Assembly (NCBI GenBank): GCA_004194705.1
Contig: SADC01000114.1
Location: 62,001 to 126,000, forward strand
Length of the DNA stretch: 64,000 bases
DNA from: Ditylenchus dipsaci
Taxonomy: Eukaryota; Nematoda; Chromadorea; Rhabditida; Anguinidae
Direction: 5' to 3'
Shown here: piece by piece, positions 46,065-57,839 of the stretch
Layout of the letters: each line of letters starts with the position of its first letter
Numbering within the stretch: position 1 is the stretch's first letter
Made by a program: the position numbers and the translations under genes
Notes under the pieces: generated by a model
The model's input: the letters and a program-made list of their open reading frames with translations, nothing else
The model's database searches: none
Told to the model about the DNA's origin: nothing

Positions 46065-47295
46065 TTTAAATCAATGAAATTAGTTGGTTGTATCTAGGTT
46101 GTGTGTATGTACATGTAAAAAATTTCAGCCTTTTGTATAAAATTGTTTTTGCCTTGTTTCTAAAAAGTTGAAATTGTACTTTGGGTTGTAGTTTCACTTT
46201 TTTCCCTCCCCAAAACTAAATTTTAATTTGTAAGTCTACCTTTCACCACCAAATTTTATGTAGGTATTTTTCTTGGGTTTTTCGTGAATTCTTTTAATTT
46301 TTTCTGCACTATCGAGTAGCATTGGATTTAAGCTCTCATGACCTGACTTTTATATATTTTTACTAAAAATCAAAATTTTAGTTTTAAAAACTACAAGTTA
46401 GCCCTAATACCAACTTTTTTTAATGGGATGCAGGCACAATAATTGCAAAGTTTTCTATACCCCCTCACTCAAAAATATCCATCTTTTTTTGCTTTTATAA
46501 AAGCGTTGTAGTTTGTGTCATATTGTGCCTAAGACAAAGGGCTCGGCTATAAACTATCATAAATCTACAAGTGGTTTCAGTAGTTTCGATAAAATGAGTG
46601 GATCCTATTTGAAATACCGTATTTTCTCTCATGAAGCCCGCAGATCTTTATCTTTAACCCTCGAAAAATCTGGTAAATTTTAGATCGGTCTCAAAATTTT
46701 TATTTGTTTAACTAAAATCTAATAAGCGAAATCGGCAGAGTCCGTGGTAGTTAAGAAAACTCAATCAATAATTCTGCAAAATATTTACTCTGTTTTGAGA
46801 TATAGACCCTCCGAGTAGAGACGAGCGGAATTAAAAGAAATACAGTATCTAAATCTTTGGCTGGCAAGTAATTGTACAATTTTTATTTTTTTTATAGAAC
46901 CTGTGACTCTCACAAATTTTATAAAAATCAATCATTTCCTTAGGACACACTGAAATAATTTTCAGAAAAAAATAAACCACCAACATTTTTTGTTGCAATT
47001 TTTTTTGTTTTTAAATCTGCTAAATTTAATTTTTTGGTGAATATGTGATATGGTTTTGAGGGCAATAAGTGTTTAAGTGTTCATTGATGTGTATATATTG
47101 TCTAAGTGCTGGCAATAAAGTGTCTTGCAATCCACTTATCCTTCATTGACCCTGTTCACTGAGCATGTCTAATATATTTAAAGCTTCTTATTTAGTTTTT
47201 GACTAAATGTTGAATATCTTTCAGAGTTTCATCATTACTGGTTTTCCAGTCTGTTTATGGTTGCGTTGACAAGGATTTTGACACAATTCGGCAAG
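46065..47295. other. Intergenic region between the WD40/PH gene and NADSYN1
   Basis: AT-rich. Polyadenylation-type AATAAA motifs occur near 46971 and 47113. The segment 46614-46855 begins TACCGTATTTTCTCTCATGA and ends in AGAAATACAGTA, so it is probably a decayed CCGTATTT MITE. No gene was recognised. Confidence 0.45.
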
Positions 47296-50200
47296 ATGTT
47301 TGCCACCCGAAGAATCAACGTAGCCGTCTGCACCGTCAACAACTGGGCGCTCGACTTCACTGGCAACTCTAACAGAATACTCAAGAGTAAGCCAAATATG
47401 TTGGGACAAATATATATATTGTGACAGTTTTGGGATTTTCTCAGGAAATAAAAAATTAGCCTAGTGAGTAGGTTGGTTGTAGGAAATTTGTCGAAAAATA
47501 GTTGTGCATTTTTGAGCAAAATATTTTTGTGTGATTCAGCCTGCCGAGAAGCCTATGCCAAAGGTGCTCGAATTAGATTGGGCCCTGAGCTAGAGATACC
47601 CAGTTATGGTTGTGAGGACCACTTCTTTGAGATTGGTACAGAGATTCACAGTTGGAAGGTGTTGAGATCAATCACTGAAGAGTCCAAAAAGGTAATTATT
47701 TACATTTTTGACTTAGTGATTTTAACAGCTTATAAAATAGAAACTAGCATTAGTAGCTTTGTGACATAACAACCTGTGTTTTAGCTGCAAGATATGCTGA
47801 TCATCACAGGAATGCCAATTCGGTATAGAGGAGTGCTCTACAACTGTATGGTGGCTGTGGCCAACAACCGCATAGTGTTCATCTACCCCAAAAGTGTATT
47901 GTGCAACGATGACATCTATCGTGAGTCCAGATGGTTTGTGCCTTGGCAGCGCAAGAACCAAGTGGTCGAGTTCTTCATACCTCCTCAGTTTGGGTTTGAA
48001 CAAGTAGGGGTGGCACTCAATTGTGTGATTATAATCTTTTCGCTTTTTGCAGACCTCAACCACGTTTGGAAGTGGCATTATCGAGTCTACGGACTGTGTT
48101 AAGATAGGATTTGAGATGTGTGAAGAGCTTTGGACTGCTAAGTCGTGAGTTTACTACATATTTCGTAAATTTTTAATTTTATCTTCTCTTGCGGCTATTT
48201 TAACAATGGCTAAGTCCAAAGTTACGCCAAAAGCAAGACTAGAATTTGCTAGTTCATGAAATTTTCGGAATAGAGCAAATAAAGAAAAAGTAGAAGAAAG
48301 CGGCGTCTCATTTTTTTTTCTCAAATTCACGCCTTTTCGTATTACTTCCTTTTTTGTGATTTAGGCGGAGGTTTAGGCACCTTATAAGCTGGTGCAGGTT
48401 AGAACGGACTTGAAAGTGTGTCCCACACTGCAAAAAACCGTGAAATAAAGAAGCGCGACACTAGTGTCGTATGGTATCGTCGTGTCAATAGTGTCCGACG
48501 CTGATAATGTCACTGACCGATAGTGGTATAAAACGATCGATAGTGTCCGGCGACCGATAGTGTCCCTATAGCATAAAAAAACAATAGTGTCCGGCATGAG
48601 TAAAACAGCCGTTTTTTCCGACTCGTATAATAGGGATAACAGTATTTGAACTTCAAGGACCATCACCGTTGGTGACAATGGCAATTTAGAGTTTTTGAAT
48701 TGGCAGGGACAGCCGAAAATGCGGAAAATAGTTTCACGAATTATTTACGAATTATTCATTGTTTTTAGGTATTGGATCACCATACAGAGATATTCCCTCG
48801 TGCATTTCACAAAGTTCTCGCAGGGGCAGCAATTGTTGGGCACCAGCAATTTTTTTTGGTTTATCCCATTTTTCACTCATTTTATTGATGACCTTACCTA
48901 CTTTTAAAAATTAGGCAGAAAACCTGAAAGATCTAGACGAGAGAGCATGTAAAAACCTTACGAGAAAGAAAAAAACTAGTTGCCACCTCGTCACCGCCTT
49001 TTCTCTGTGTAAAGCACGAGCATGCCCCTTTAAGCAGGTTTTTCAGCCTGTGAAACTTTCTTTAAAAACCTCACCAAATGGACGACCACTTGGTTTTATG
49101 ACGGCATATACCATCTGGTAGAACTGCTACTGTGGTTTTAGAAAGATATTTGTACGAAAGGAAGACATCTTGGAGCATGAATACACCGAGGATGAATTGG
49201 TTGAGGATGAATTAACCAGAGCCATTCTATATATGACGGATTGTCTTTCTCCATTATTGTCTTTTTTATACTACAAAGGACACTATCGGTCATTTTATAC
49301 TACCGGGACACTACCAGTCAGTGACACTATCGGCGCGGGACACTATTGTTCGTGTCCGAATGTCGTATACCGTATTTACTCTATTAACTCCGCACCCCTC
49401 TAATAATCCCCGTTTTAAATTTATTGTGGTTGTTTTAATTATTACCCAAATGACACTAACGCTAAAGGTTCGAATCCGAAACATCAGAAAACTGGGAAAC
49501 GTCAAATAATGGTCAGGAACCGAAATTTTGATGGTACATCTGACTTTTTGTATAAGGCTCACCTCTATTCTATGGGCTTTAAAAATATGATAATAACCTG
49601 ATCGATTACTTATCTTCCTCCAATGTCCTAATTTTGTAGCTAAGCTGTTGATAGCCTTTTCAAATCCCCTAAATATCCATTGTTTTGTTCAGACCAAGCG
49701 CCGAGTTGGCCTTGCAAGGTGTGGATATCCTGTGCAACTCAAGTGGCAGTCACCATACCCTGGGCAAATCTTGTCTCCGAATCAACCAGCTGGTGCTCGG
49801 CACTACCTCCAAGGTTATTACTTTTTTAAAATTCCTCCAGACTCCAATCCAAATGTTGCAGTTGGGCGGTGTTTACTTGTACAGCAACCACCGAGGGTGT
49901 GATGGAGGCAGGGTCTACTATGATGGTATGTCCTCTATTGCTCAGAACGAGCAGTTGTATGCCCAAATCAACCAGTTCGACATTGAGGAGACTGTGGGTG
50001 ATTTTCGCAGTTTAATATTGTTAAAGTTCTGAAGTGACCCAAGCTAATTAGTTCTAAATAAATCTAATTTTAACTTCATTATTTTCTCTAATTGAAGAAT
50101 ATATTTGTAGTGTGTAGCGACCAGCCTGCTGGATCTTCAGCACTCAACTAACTACAGAGGCAAAATTACAAGTATATGTCAGGAGGTAGAGATACCTATT

Positions 50201-53200
50201 TTTAATATATTTTTACTTTGTACTGAAATCTGTGCAGTCAGGCCACACTGGCGACATCCCTACCGTCAAGATGGAGGCCAACCTGCTGGATCAGCTGTCT
50301 CCTCTAACCACCCCGACCTCACCACCAATCTCCACCATCCAGAGATCCAATGTGGACGAGTTGTGTCATGGACCACCAGTGAGCTGAATTTTTGATATTG
50401 TTTAAAATACTCTTAATGATCCTTAAGAAAAGTTATAGGCCTTTCTATGGCACTATCTAAGGCGCAGCAAAGCGGTAAGCTCCACATGAACATTTTGAAC
50501 ATTTTTGAAAACTACATGTTTTAGTTAAAAAATGTGGAAAAACAGATATACTATTATTTTTGAGATCTTAAAGCTCAGCATGAAAATTTTGATTCTAAAA
50601 GACGCAAATCTTTTTGCCCTAGACCTGATGTGGCTGGGGTAAATTCGCCAAAACGAAATTTAATAGATTGAAGTTTCGCAAAAATAAGATTTGGAAATTT
50701 TTCAATCATAAGTGTCGACTAAAGACTGAACATTCAGGATCCTGTCTGGATCCTGAATGTTCAGTCTTAGATCCTAGATCCTGTCCTGAAATCCTGCTGG
50801 GGCTGTCTGTATCCGGTGTCGACTGCCACTGAAAACATATTTAAAGGACCATGATTTTTGGGCGCAGCGACTTTTGGCAGTTAAAACGTGAAAAAAGTAG
50901 TTTCAGGTGTTTTCGAGCTAGGCGATGTAGTGCACTTCTTCCCTAATAACTGAGTTAAGCTTGCCAAATCTTTTTTGTTGAATCTCCCTTGGCCGTTTAT
51001 ATAGGCCAATTCCCAAACTCACATCCTACATTTTGGTGGATTGACTAAAATAAAGTCCCCAAATCCCGACCTAGAATCAAATCTGAACATTTTTGAAAAC
51101 TTTTTTTTCAAATATCGCCCACAAAAACCATAGGTTAATAAATTAATAATTAAAAAAAAACTGACAGTTTTCAAAGTACTTGACATTTTTTATTTCGATT
51201 AATTCGACCAGCTCTCATAGGCTGAAAATACCTAACATGGTTACATTTTTAACCCTTCTTCAAAAATTTGAAAACCGCATTTAGAGTGGCTACTTCCTGC
51301 CTTTGTCGGGTGGCCAAGACAGGTATAAAGTATTTAATGAAACAATATAATGCGGTATTTTATTTAGCTCTTCAGTAGCCTTGATGGTGCGTTTGATGTG
51401 CGAAAAGGTGTGCCAGGCTGTTAGGGACAATCCAGGTTAGTACCCCTACTCTCAACACTTGGCTGAATTAAATAGCAAAATCAAGCACTTCAGATCAGGA
51501 AGATCCAGCCTACTATTTCCAAGGCCAAAAAGTGGGCACTGATGCTGCTGAATTATGCTCTAAGATACTTTTCACTTGCTATATGGGCTCTGAAAACTCT
51601 TCAGAGATGACTAAAAATGCGGCTAAAATGTTGGCCAAAGACATATCTTCAAATCATACCAGGTTTGTCATAGGTCTCATAGCAAAAGAAAGTATGGAAA
51701 ATATTTTTAGCGTGTTGATAGACGTGGCTGTCAGCGCATTTCTGAACATTTTCAACACAGCTTATTCATTTGTGCCGTCCTTTTAGTAGGTTGTTAACAC
51801 TTAAAAGCCGGTTTGTGCTAATTGGAGCAATTTGTTCAGAATTTAGCGCTGAGGCAAGATAGGAGAAAAAAATTCGACGCTACTAGAATATAGCCCTCCC
51901 AAAAAAGCTATTGGAATATACCCTCCCCAATAATTTTTAGACGGTACCTAAAACCACCATTTTTGAAGAAAAAAGTTGTGCAAAAGCCCTTGTTAATAAT
52001 GGCCAGGCCCTGAGTCTAAGCCTACGGGCCTAATCCTAAACCAAAGCCTAAAGGCGCGTCCCCAATGAGTGCAATGTAGAGTGCGATGTAAATTGCCAAA
52101 CACGGCTGTAGATTTTTCCCGACCGAACTTTTTTTCTGTTGGTATCATTTTGTAGGGAAATCGAAGAGCTTTAAAAAATGCATTGGATGAAAATTTTGAT
52201 AAAAAAATTTCGAGAAAATCAACTGTTAATGCGGTCAATCAACCATTTTTCTTAGCTTTACTTTGATTTCGACTTTTGATTTTATAAGCACCGAAAAGTC
52301 GTCATAATCACCGTTACTTTTCAGGGCTTGACTGTATCAGAAAGAGAAGAAACAGCAAGTCATTTTTATACCAAAACAAGACAGCAAGTCATTAGAGAAA
52401 TTAGTGAAACGATTAACAAATAGGTTAGAACATAGGCTTTTCTCGGGTTATTTCAAATTCGCGCCTTTTATGGCGTCCTGTATTTTCATGATTTTTGTAA
52501 CGTGGGACACATTTTTGAGCACATCTCGAGGTTAACTGTCCCAAATTTACGAAAATATATTTTTTTGTCTAAAATTAGGGTCGGACACGGTCGGTTAACC
52601 GTCGGTAGGGCCAAATAAACCGTAACCGTCTAACCCTACTAAAAAGCATGAAAAAACAGGCAGAATAAAAGGCGCAAATTTGAAATAACCCGAAAGAAGC
52701 CTATGTTCTAACCAATTTGTTAATCTTTTCATTACTTTCTCTAATGACTTGCTGTCTTGTTTCGGTATAAAAATGACTTGCTGTCTCTTCTCTTTATGAT
52801 ATAGTCAACCCTGAAAAGTAACGGTGATTATGACGACTTTTCGGTGCTTATAAAAAAGAACTGAACTTTTTATTTCATAAAATTTTTGAAAATTTTCAAC
52901 CAATGAAGATTCCATGGAAAGAGCACTTTTTACGAGAATTTTTTTCTCCTATCTTGCTCCTCGAGAAATTCTTAACAAATTGCTCCAATTATTACAAACC
53001 GTTAAGCAGCTAAAAAAAATTCGGTCGTATAGCAATTCTTAACGCTCGGAACTCCTAGCGGCGGTCAATGCCTCGTTGAACTCAGAATTTCACGCAGATC
53101 ATTTTTCGAAAATATATATACGATGTTTGGACATGTCAAGTGACACGAAAACTGGGTTGAAATGAACGACCATTTCAAGGAAAATGAATGATCTAACGAG

Positions 53201-56062
53201 AGCCTGGCCTGGCCCTTCAAAATAAAGATTACCTTGTTAAAAAACTTGGATATTTTTCATGAAGCAAAAAGTTGGATTTTTATGCCCAGGGTGACGAACT
53301 TTGCCGGTTTTCTGATCATTTTTAGGTTGTGCCCTATTTTTGCCCGGATTTTTTTCCTAAAATCCGAGCACAATATCTAACGTTGCCCGGACATTGCACG
53401 GAATCGGCCAAAAAAATAAGAACAAATGCTCGAAGCCAAAGCTATTTTTGCAGTCCTCAGACAACCGCGAAACCATGGCTCTTCAAAATGTGCAAGCTAG
53501 AATCCGGATGGTGCTTGCCTACTTATTTGCCCAAGGCTCTCTGATATATTACAAGAGGGCAGGAGGTTTGCTGGTGCTGGGCAGTAGTAATGTGGATGAG
53601 AGGTTGGTTAGTTAGTGATACAAACTAGAACACAGTGTGGCACATTGCAGTTTGGTGGGCTATGTCACTAAATACGACTGTTCCTCTGCAGATATCAACC
53701 CCATTGGCTCAATCAGCAAGAGGGATCTCCGAGAATTCCTCCACTACGTTTATGACAATCACAACTTTCCCAACCTCAAAGAGTCAGTTTGTTTAGTAGT
53801 AATTTTAGTGGTGATTTTGAAGGGCAAAAAAAATAAGGTCCTGTGTTTATCGAACGTTGTTTTTTGTGACTATATATGGTCATGATGACCTTTTTAGTTT
53901 TGTTAGATTATAAAAGCAAATTTTAGAGTGTTAAATGCCATTCCAACAGCTGAACTCAGGCCACTTACAGCCGGCGAAGTAACTCAGACTGATGAGGTGA
54001 AATTTTACGTCCTCCTGAATTCAAAAAAACATTTTTGTTGCGCAGTGTTCGAGATACTGGTTGATAAACCCATGTGTCTGTTAGTAACCCCATGTTACAT
54101 ACTGAAATGTAGATTTGAATCTAAACTAAATTTTGGTACATAACATGCCTAAGAAACACAAACAAAATATACGTTAAAAAAGTATGCTACTCACACGTTC
54201 TTTAAATTTATAACACCGCAAGGACTGACGGTGAGACCGGCTCGTTTTGGTGCGAAATTTTATGGAGAATCCGAATCTGTGAAAAATTTTTTTGAAAAAG
54301 CCATTTGGCTCGAGGTTTTCACCAATTTCTGAATGGAACCGAAGGGGACCTGGATATGTTCAGAAAATCAGCTGGTGCTTGAATATTATATGTATTTATG
54401 CATAGCTTCTATGGCTCGTCAGAAAGCCCAGAAAATCAGCTTTCTAATGACATATTTTTCAGGGGTTTATGATAGAGGGATCTATGATGGCGCTACCCAT
54501 GTTTGTTAATTAGAAGTTATAATAAAGTACTGTTCCGAAAAAGCCAAAGTTTATAAAAAAAATGGTTTCGCCAAAAACAGGTTTAGAAAAAGAGCATGTT
54601 TGAAAACAATCTGTTTGATAAACATACATCTGGAACAGAAATTTGTCTATAACAGTTTTTGACCGTCTTGTGGTTAAAAAGTGATGGTTTTGTAGGTCAG
54701 GAGTAATTGTAGAGGTGAAAAGCTTTTATAGACAAATTCCTGTTCCAGATGTATGTTTATCAAACAGATTGTTTTCAAACATGCTCTTTTTCTAAACCTG
54801 TTTTTGGCGAAACCATTTTTTGTGAACTTTGACTTTTTCGGAACAGTACTCTATTATAACTTCTAATTAATAAACCTGGGTAGCGCCTTTATGATAAAAT
54901 GATGTAAAATGATTGGCTGAAAACAACAATTAGGTCATTTTTACAAAACGATCTTTCAAATAATTCTTCTTCAAATAATTCAAATTCCGGAAATTCAGCT
55001 GCGTCCAAAAATCATAGTCCTTTAAGATGCCGTTTTTAAGCAAATCGACCATACTGAAAATGAATCCGGTGTCATAATTTTGGGGTATAGACGTTTCTCG
55101 AAAATGAAACTTTTTTCATTTTCGAGAAACGTCTATGCACCATAATTTTAGGTTAGTCTAGCAGTCAAAAAAATATCGTTAAAAATGCTTTTTTAATATT
55201 TGTAATTTTTTTTCTATTGGTCACTTGACCCTTCAAAGAGTTTGCTTTGCTATAATTCGAAGCACTTTTTGGTGCAGTTTTAGTTGCTCTTTCTAATAGT
55301 ATGTAGGTTTCACTGAACAAACAGCTGTATCTGCCTAATTTTGCTTATTTTAGTTAAAAAGATCGTTTTGTAAAAATGACCTAATTGTTGTTTTGGGCCA
55401 ATCTTTTTACATCATGTTATCATAAACCTCTCAATCATAAACCCCTGAAAAATATGTCATTAGAAAGCTGATTTTCTGGGCTTTCTGACGAGTCATAGAA
55501 GTTATGCATGTGTATATATAATATTCAAGCACCAGCTGATTTTCTGAACATATCTAGGTCCCCCTCATTGCCATTCAGAGATTGGTGAAAATCTAAAGCC
55601 AAGCTGGCTTTTTCCAAAAACGGTTCACAGATTCGGACTCTGCATGATATGTCGCACCAAAAGCTGCCGGTGTCACCGTCCGGTCTTGGCATGATGAAAA
55701 AATATTCTGATAGAGAATTAAGGCGTTGGGATAACAGAATAATCGTCCAAAAACCGTGAAATACAAAAATATGTGGTAATTTATTAAAAAAAAAGTTTTT
55801 TAGGCAGAAATAGGTCTCACTTACGATGAATTATCAGTGATGGGCCGTTTGCGAAGGCCAGGTAACTGTGATCCATATTCCATGTTCATTGAGCTATTGT
55901 CTGTTTGGTACCCGGAATACACCTACGAACAAGTTTGTCACACAACATTACAATATTTAGTTAGACATGGCATATTCAAAAAAATTTAGGTGTTTGAAAA
56001 AGTAGAAATATTTTTCCGACGGTACGCTGCCAATAGGCATAAGGCTACAGTTTCAACTCCAG
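47296..56062 (+). CDS. NADSYN1: Glutamine-dependent NAD+ synthetase (last exon not found)
   Basis: It makes NAD+ from deamido-NAD+, ATP and glutamine. Exons: 47296-47386, 47540-47691, 47785-48003, 48053-48144, 49693-49813, 49862-49993, 50111-50185, 50238-50378, 50439-50474, 51285-51322, 51368-51435, 51494-51662, 51711-51771, 53454-53602, 53651-53782, 53927-53996, 55804-55932, 55990-56062; about 649 residues. The N-terminal nitrilase-type glutaminase domain keeps its triad: Glu in LGPELEI, Lys in IYPKS, Cys in EMCEELW. The C-terminal synthetase domain has the P-loop LSGGQDSSS, then [64 protein letters not shown] and [10 protein letters not shown]. Met 47296 fits the family start; an in-frame ATG at 47257 is an alternative. 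The final 55-60 residues (DNRFD...FLY region) are missing and exon 18 ends in a donor. Introns 4, 13 and 16 are swollen by fold-back repeats. The start of exon 14 is uncertain. Confidence 0.93.
48445..49375. repeat. Inverted element built of GATAGTGTCC units
   Basis: The left arm (48450-48605) carries several copies of (G)ATAGTGTCC. The right arm (49250-49370) carries the inverse GGACACTAT(C/T) several times. Both arms include AGTGTCGTAT-type or ATACTACCGGGACACTA-type joins. The interior is unrelated, with a TTAAAGG-type end near 48652 and 49034. It lies in NADSYN1 intron 4. Confidence 0.6.
51806..53003. repeat. Nested fold-back element, about 1.2 kb
   Basis: Outer arms: TTGGAGCAATTTGTTCAGAA (about 51820) with its imperfect complement near 52965, and AGATAGGAGAAAAAAATTC with its complement near 52945. 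An inner pair of about 190-bp arms (52287-52480 against 52660-52856) matches almost throughout, for example AAGTCGTCATAATCACCGTT. It lies in NADSYN1 intron 13 and includes a copy of the ACGCTA-type repeat. Confidence 0.7.
51870..52060. repeat. Dispersed repeat, copy 3 (ACGCTA...ATATACCCTCCCC type)
   Basis: The blocks CGACGCTACTAGAATATAGC, ATATACCCTCCCCAATAAT, CTAAAACCACCATTTTTGAA and CCTGAGTCTAAGCCTACGGG occur in the same order as at 1085 and 6199. Confidence 0.6.
54224..55692. repeat. Fold-back of about 1.47 kb with two further palindromes inside
   Basis: Outer arms 54224-54485 and 55435-55692 pair (AGAAAGCCCAGAAAATCAGC with its complement). Inside are a strong palindrome at 54491-54887 (CTGTTTGATAAACATACATC arms), a second at about 54928-55395 (AATTAGGTCATTTTTACAAA arms) and, within that, a perfect hairpin at 55073-55150 (TAGACGTTTCTCGAAAATGA). 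It lies in NADSYN1 intron 16. No coding potential was seen. Confidence 0.75.
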
Positions 56063-56109
56063 GTTTGTTAAAAGAGGTTTTTGTAATTTTGGATCATATT
56101 TTGCTACTT

Positions 56110-57800
56110 CGATTGCGGACCCCTGTTTTTTTCATGCCTATCGTGTAAAGGAGGTTGTTATAGGCAGGGTTTTAACGGATCGAGTGTCGGAAAAAGGCAA
56201 ACTTTCAGGAGTCACAGTCCACTTGTAAGAACAAACTGGCAAGATCCAATATCTTTTTGTTTTTGGTTTTATTTTACAGCAATTTTGAAAAAATACTGAA
56301 AAATACTTGTCAATTTTCAAATCCGCTCGAGACAAACAAACATTTAATTCAAAAAATCTTGAAAATTTTGTATGTTTGTTTGTCTCGAGCGGTTTAGAAT
56401 TTTGACGAGTACTTTTAACTATAAGAGCAGTTTCACATGCAGATCAACTATGCTGAACATGAATCCGGTGTCAGAGTCATAGGTTTACTCAGCCAAAAAA
56501 AGTTTCACGTCAAAATGTTATTTGAGAAAACGGTGAAGGGCGATCTTCTTTTGGCCGTAAATTTCTATTTCCATTTAGTAAATTTGACGTAGAAATAACA
56601 GGGCTGTCGGACACAGTATTCCAATTTTTTCCGAAGGGTGAGAGGCTGGTAAAAACACGCCAGAATATGCCAAATTTTTTACTCCGAAAAATGACTTTTT
56701 TACGAAAACCGCATTTTTCTCCATTTTGTTCGACCATTTCAGAGAATCTGTTTTCACAGGATGATAGTGCTCTTCTTCTCACGTAGAATGGCATATTACA
56801 TGATTATAATTATATTGAAAATTTTTGTAAAATAAACAAAACAAAAGTTATTGAATTCTGCCAGTTTGTGCTTACAAATGGGCAATGACCCCTGAAAGTT
56901 GGACTTTTGGTACTTATTGGGTTGACGCCACCCCCCCCCCTTTCTGGTAAATGACCCAAAATTACGTCCTAAGCTATTCTTTTTCTGCTAAACACGATAA
57001 AAAAAAGAATTTTAAAGATTTTCTCAACCAAAAATCTGATATTTTTTTCTGCTTCTGCTTTGAAAAGTAGATTATCTAGTTGAAGGGGCATGCCCACGCT
57101 AATAAGAGGTGGTGCCCGGGAATTCAAATTTTTTTCGTAATCATTGAACTTCTGTACGGATTTTTCAACTGGGTTTCTAACAAAACTATATCTAAAACAA
57201 AATTTTAGGCCTTGTTGTGTTAGAAACCAAGTAGAAAAACCCGTACAAAAATTTGATTATTGAGAAAAAAATTTGAATTCCCGGGCACCACCTCTTATTA
57301 GCGTGGCCATGCCCCTTTAAGGCAATTTAAGGCCATCTTTGGTGATCTATCTGCTTTTTTAGGCTTGGACTTAGTCAAGGGTAAGCCAGCGTATGTTATT
57401 TAGAAACTTAAAGATGTTTCTTGTGTTTCTTAAGACATACAGTCTTAAGAGTCTTTCGTGTCCGTCCTAACATACGCTGGCTTACCCTTGACTAAGTCCA
57501 AGCCTAAAAAAGCAGATAGATCACCAAAGATGGCCTTAAATTGCCTTAACTAGACCGTCTGTTTTTCAAACTAGAAGCGAAAAATTTCAAAAAGATATCA
57601 GATTTTTGGTTCAGAAAGTGTTTAGAACTATTTTTTTATTGTGTTAAGTAGAACATGATTTTGGGTCATTTCCCAGAAAAGAGGGGGGGGGTTGCGTCAA
57701 CTCAATAAGTACCGAACTGTTTCCGACGCTTCATCCGTAAAATCCTGCCTAACGACCTCATTTACACGACAGGCATTAAAAATAGGGTCAGAAATCGAGG
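56110..57800. repeat. Multi-layer fold-back element, about 1.7 kb
   Basis: Three nested arm pairs: outer 56110-56230 with 57715-57795 (AAAGGAGGTTGTTATAGGCA type, imperfect); middle 56895-57060 with 57555-57720 (TGACCCAAAATTACG against ATTTTGGGTCATTTCCC); inner 57329-57400 with 57465-57545 (AGGCTTGGACTTAGTCAAGG, near perfect). Nested in it is the TTAA MITE at 57080-57320. Sequence at 56240-56540 (ATTTTCAAATCCGCTCGAGA) recurs near 58240-58480. Confidence 0.65.
57080..57320. repeat. MITE of the TTAAAGGGGCATG family
   Basis: TGAAGGGGCATGCCCACGCT and AGCGTGGCCATGCCCCTTTAA-type ends are inverted. Inner arms GGTGCCCGGGAATTCAAATT and its complement form a long hairpin like that at 30297-30536. Confidence 0.65.
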
Positions 57801-57839
57801 TGACAAAATTTCCTTATAACTGGTCCGAAACTGGGCAAA

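Noticed and set aside
48382..49562. Several 60-100-aa frames on both strands
   Set aside because: They overlap the inverted GATAGTGTCC arrays inside a NADSYN1 intron and have no family match.
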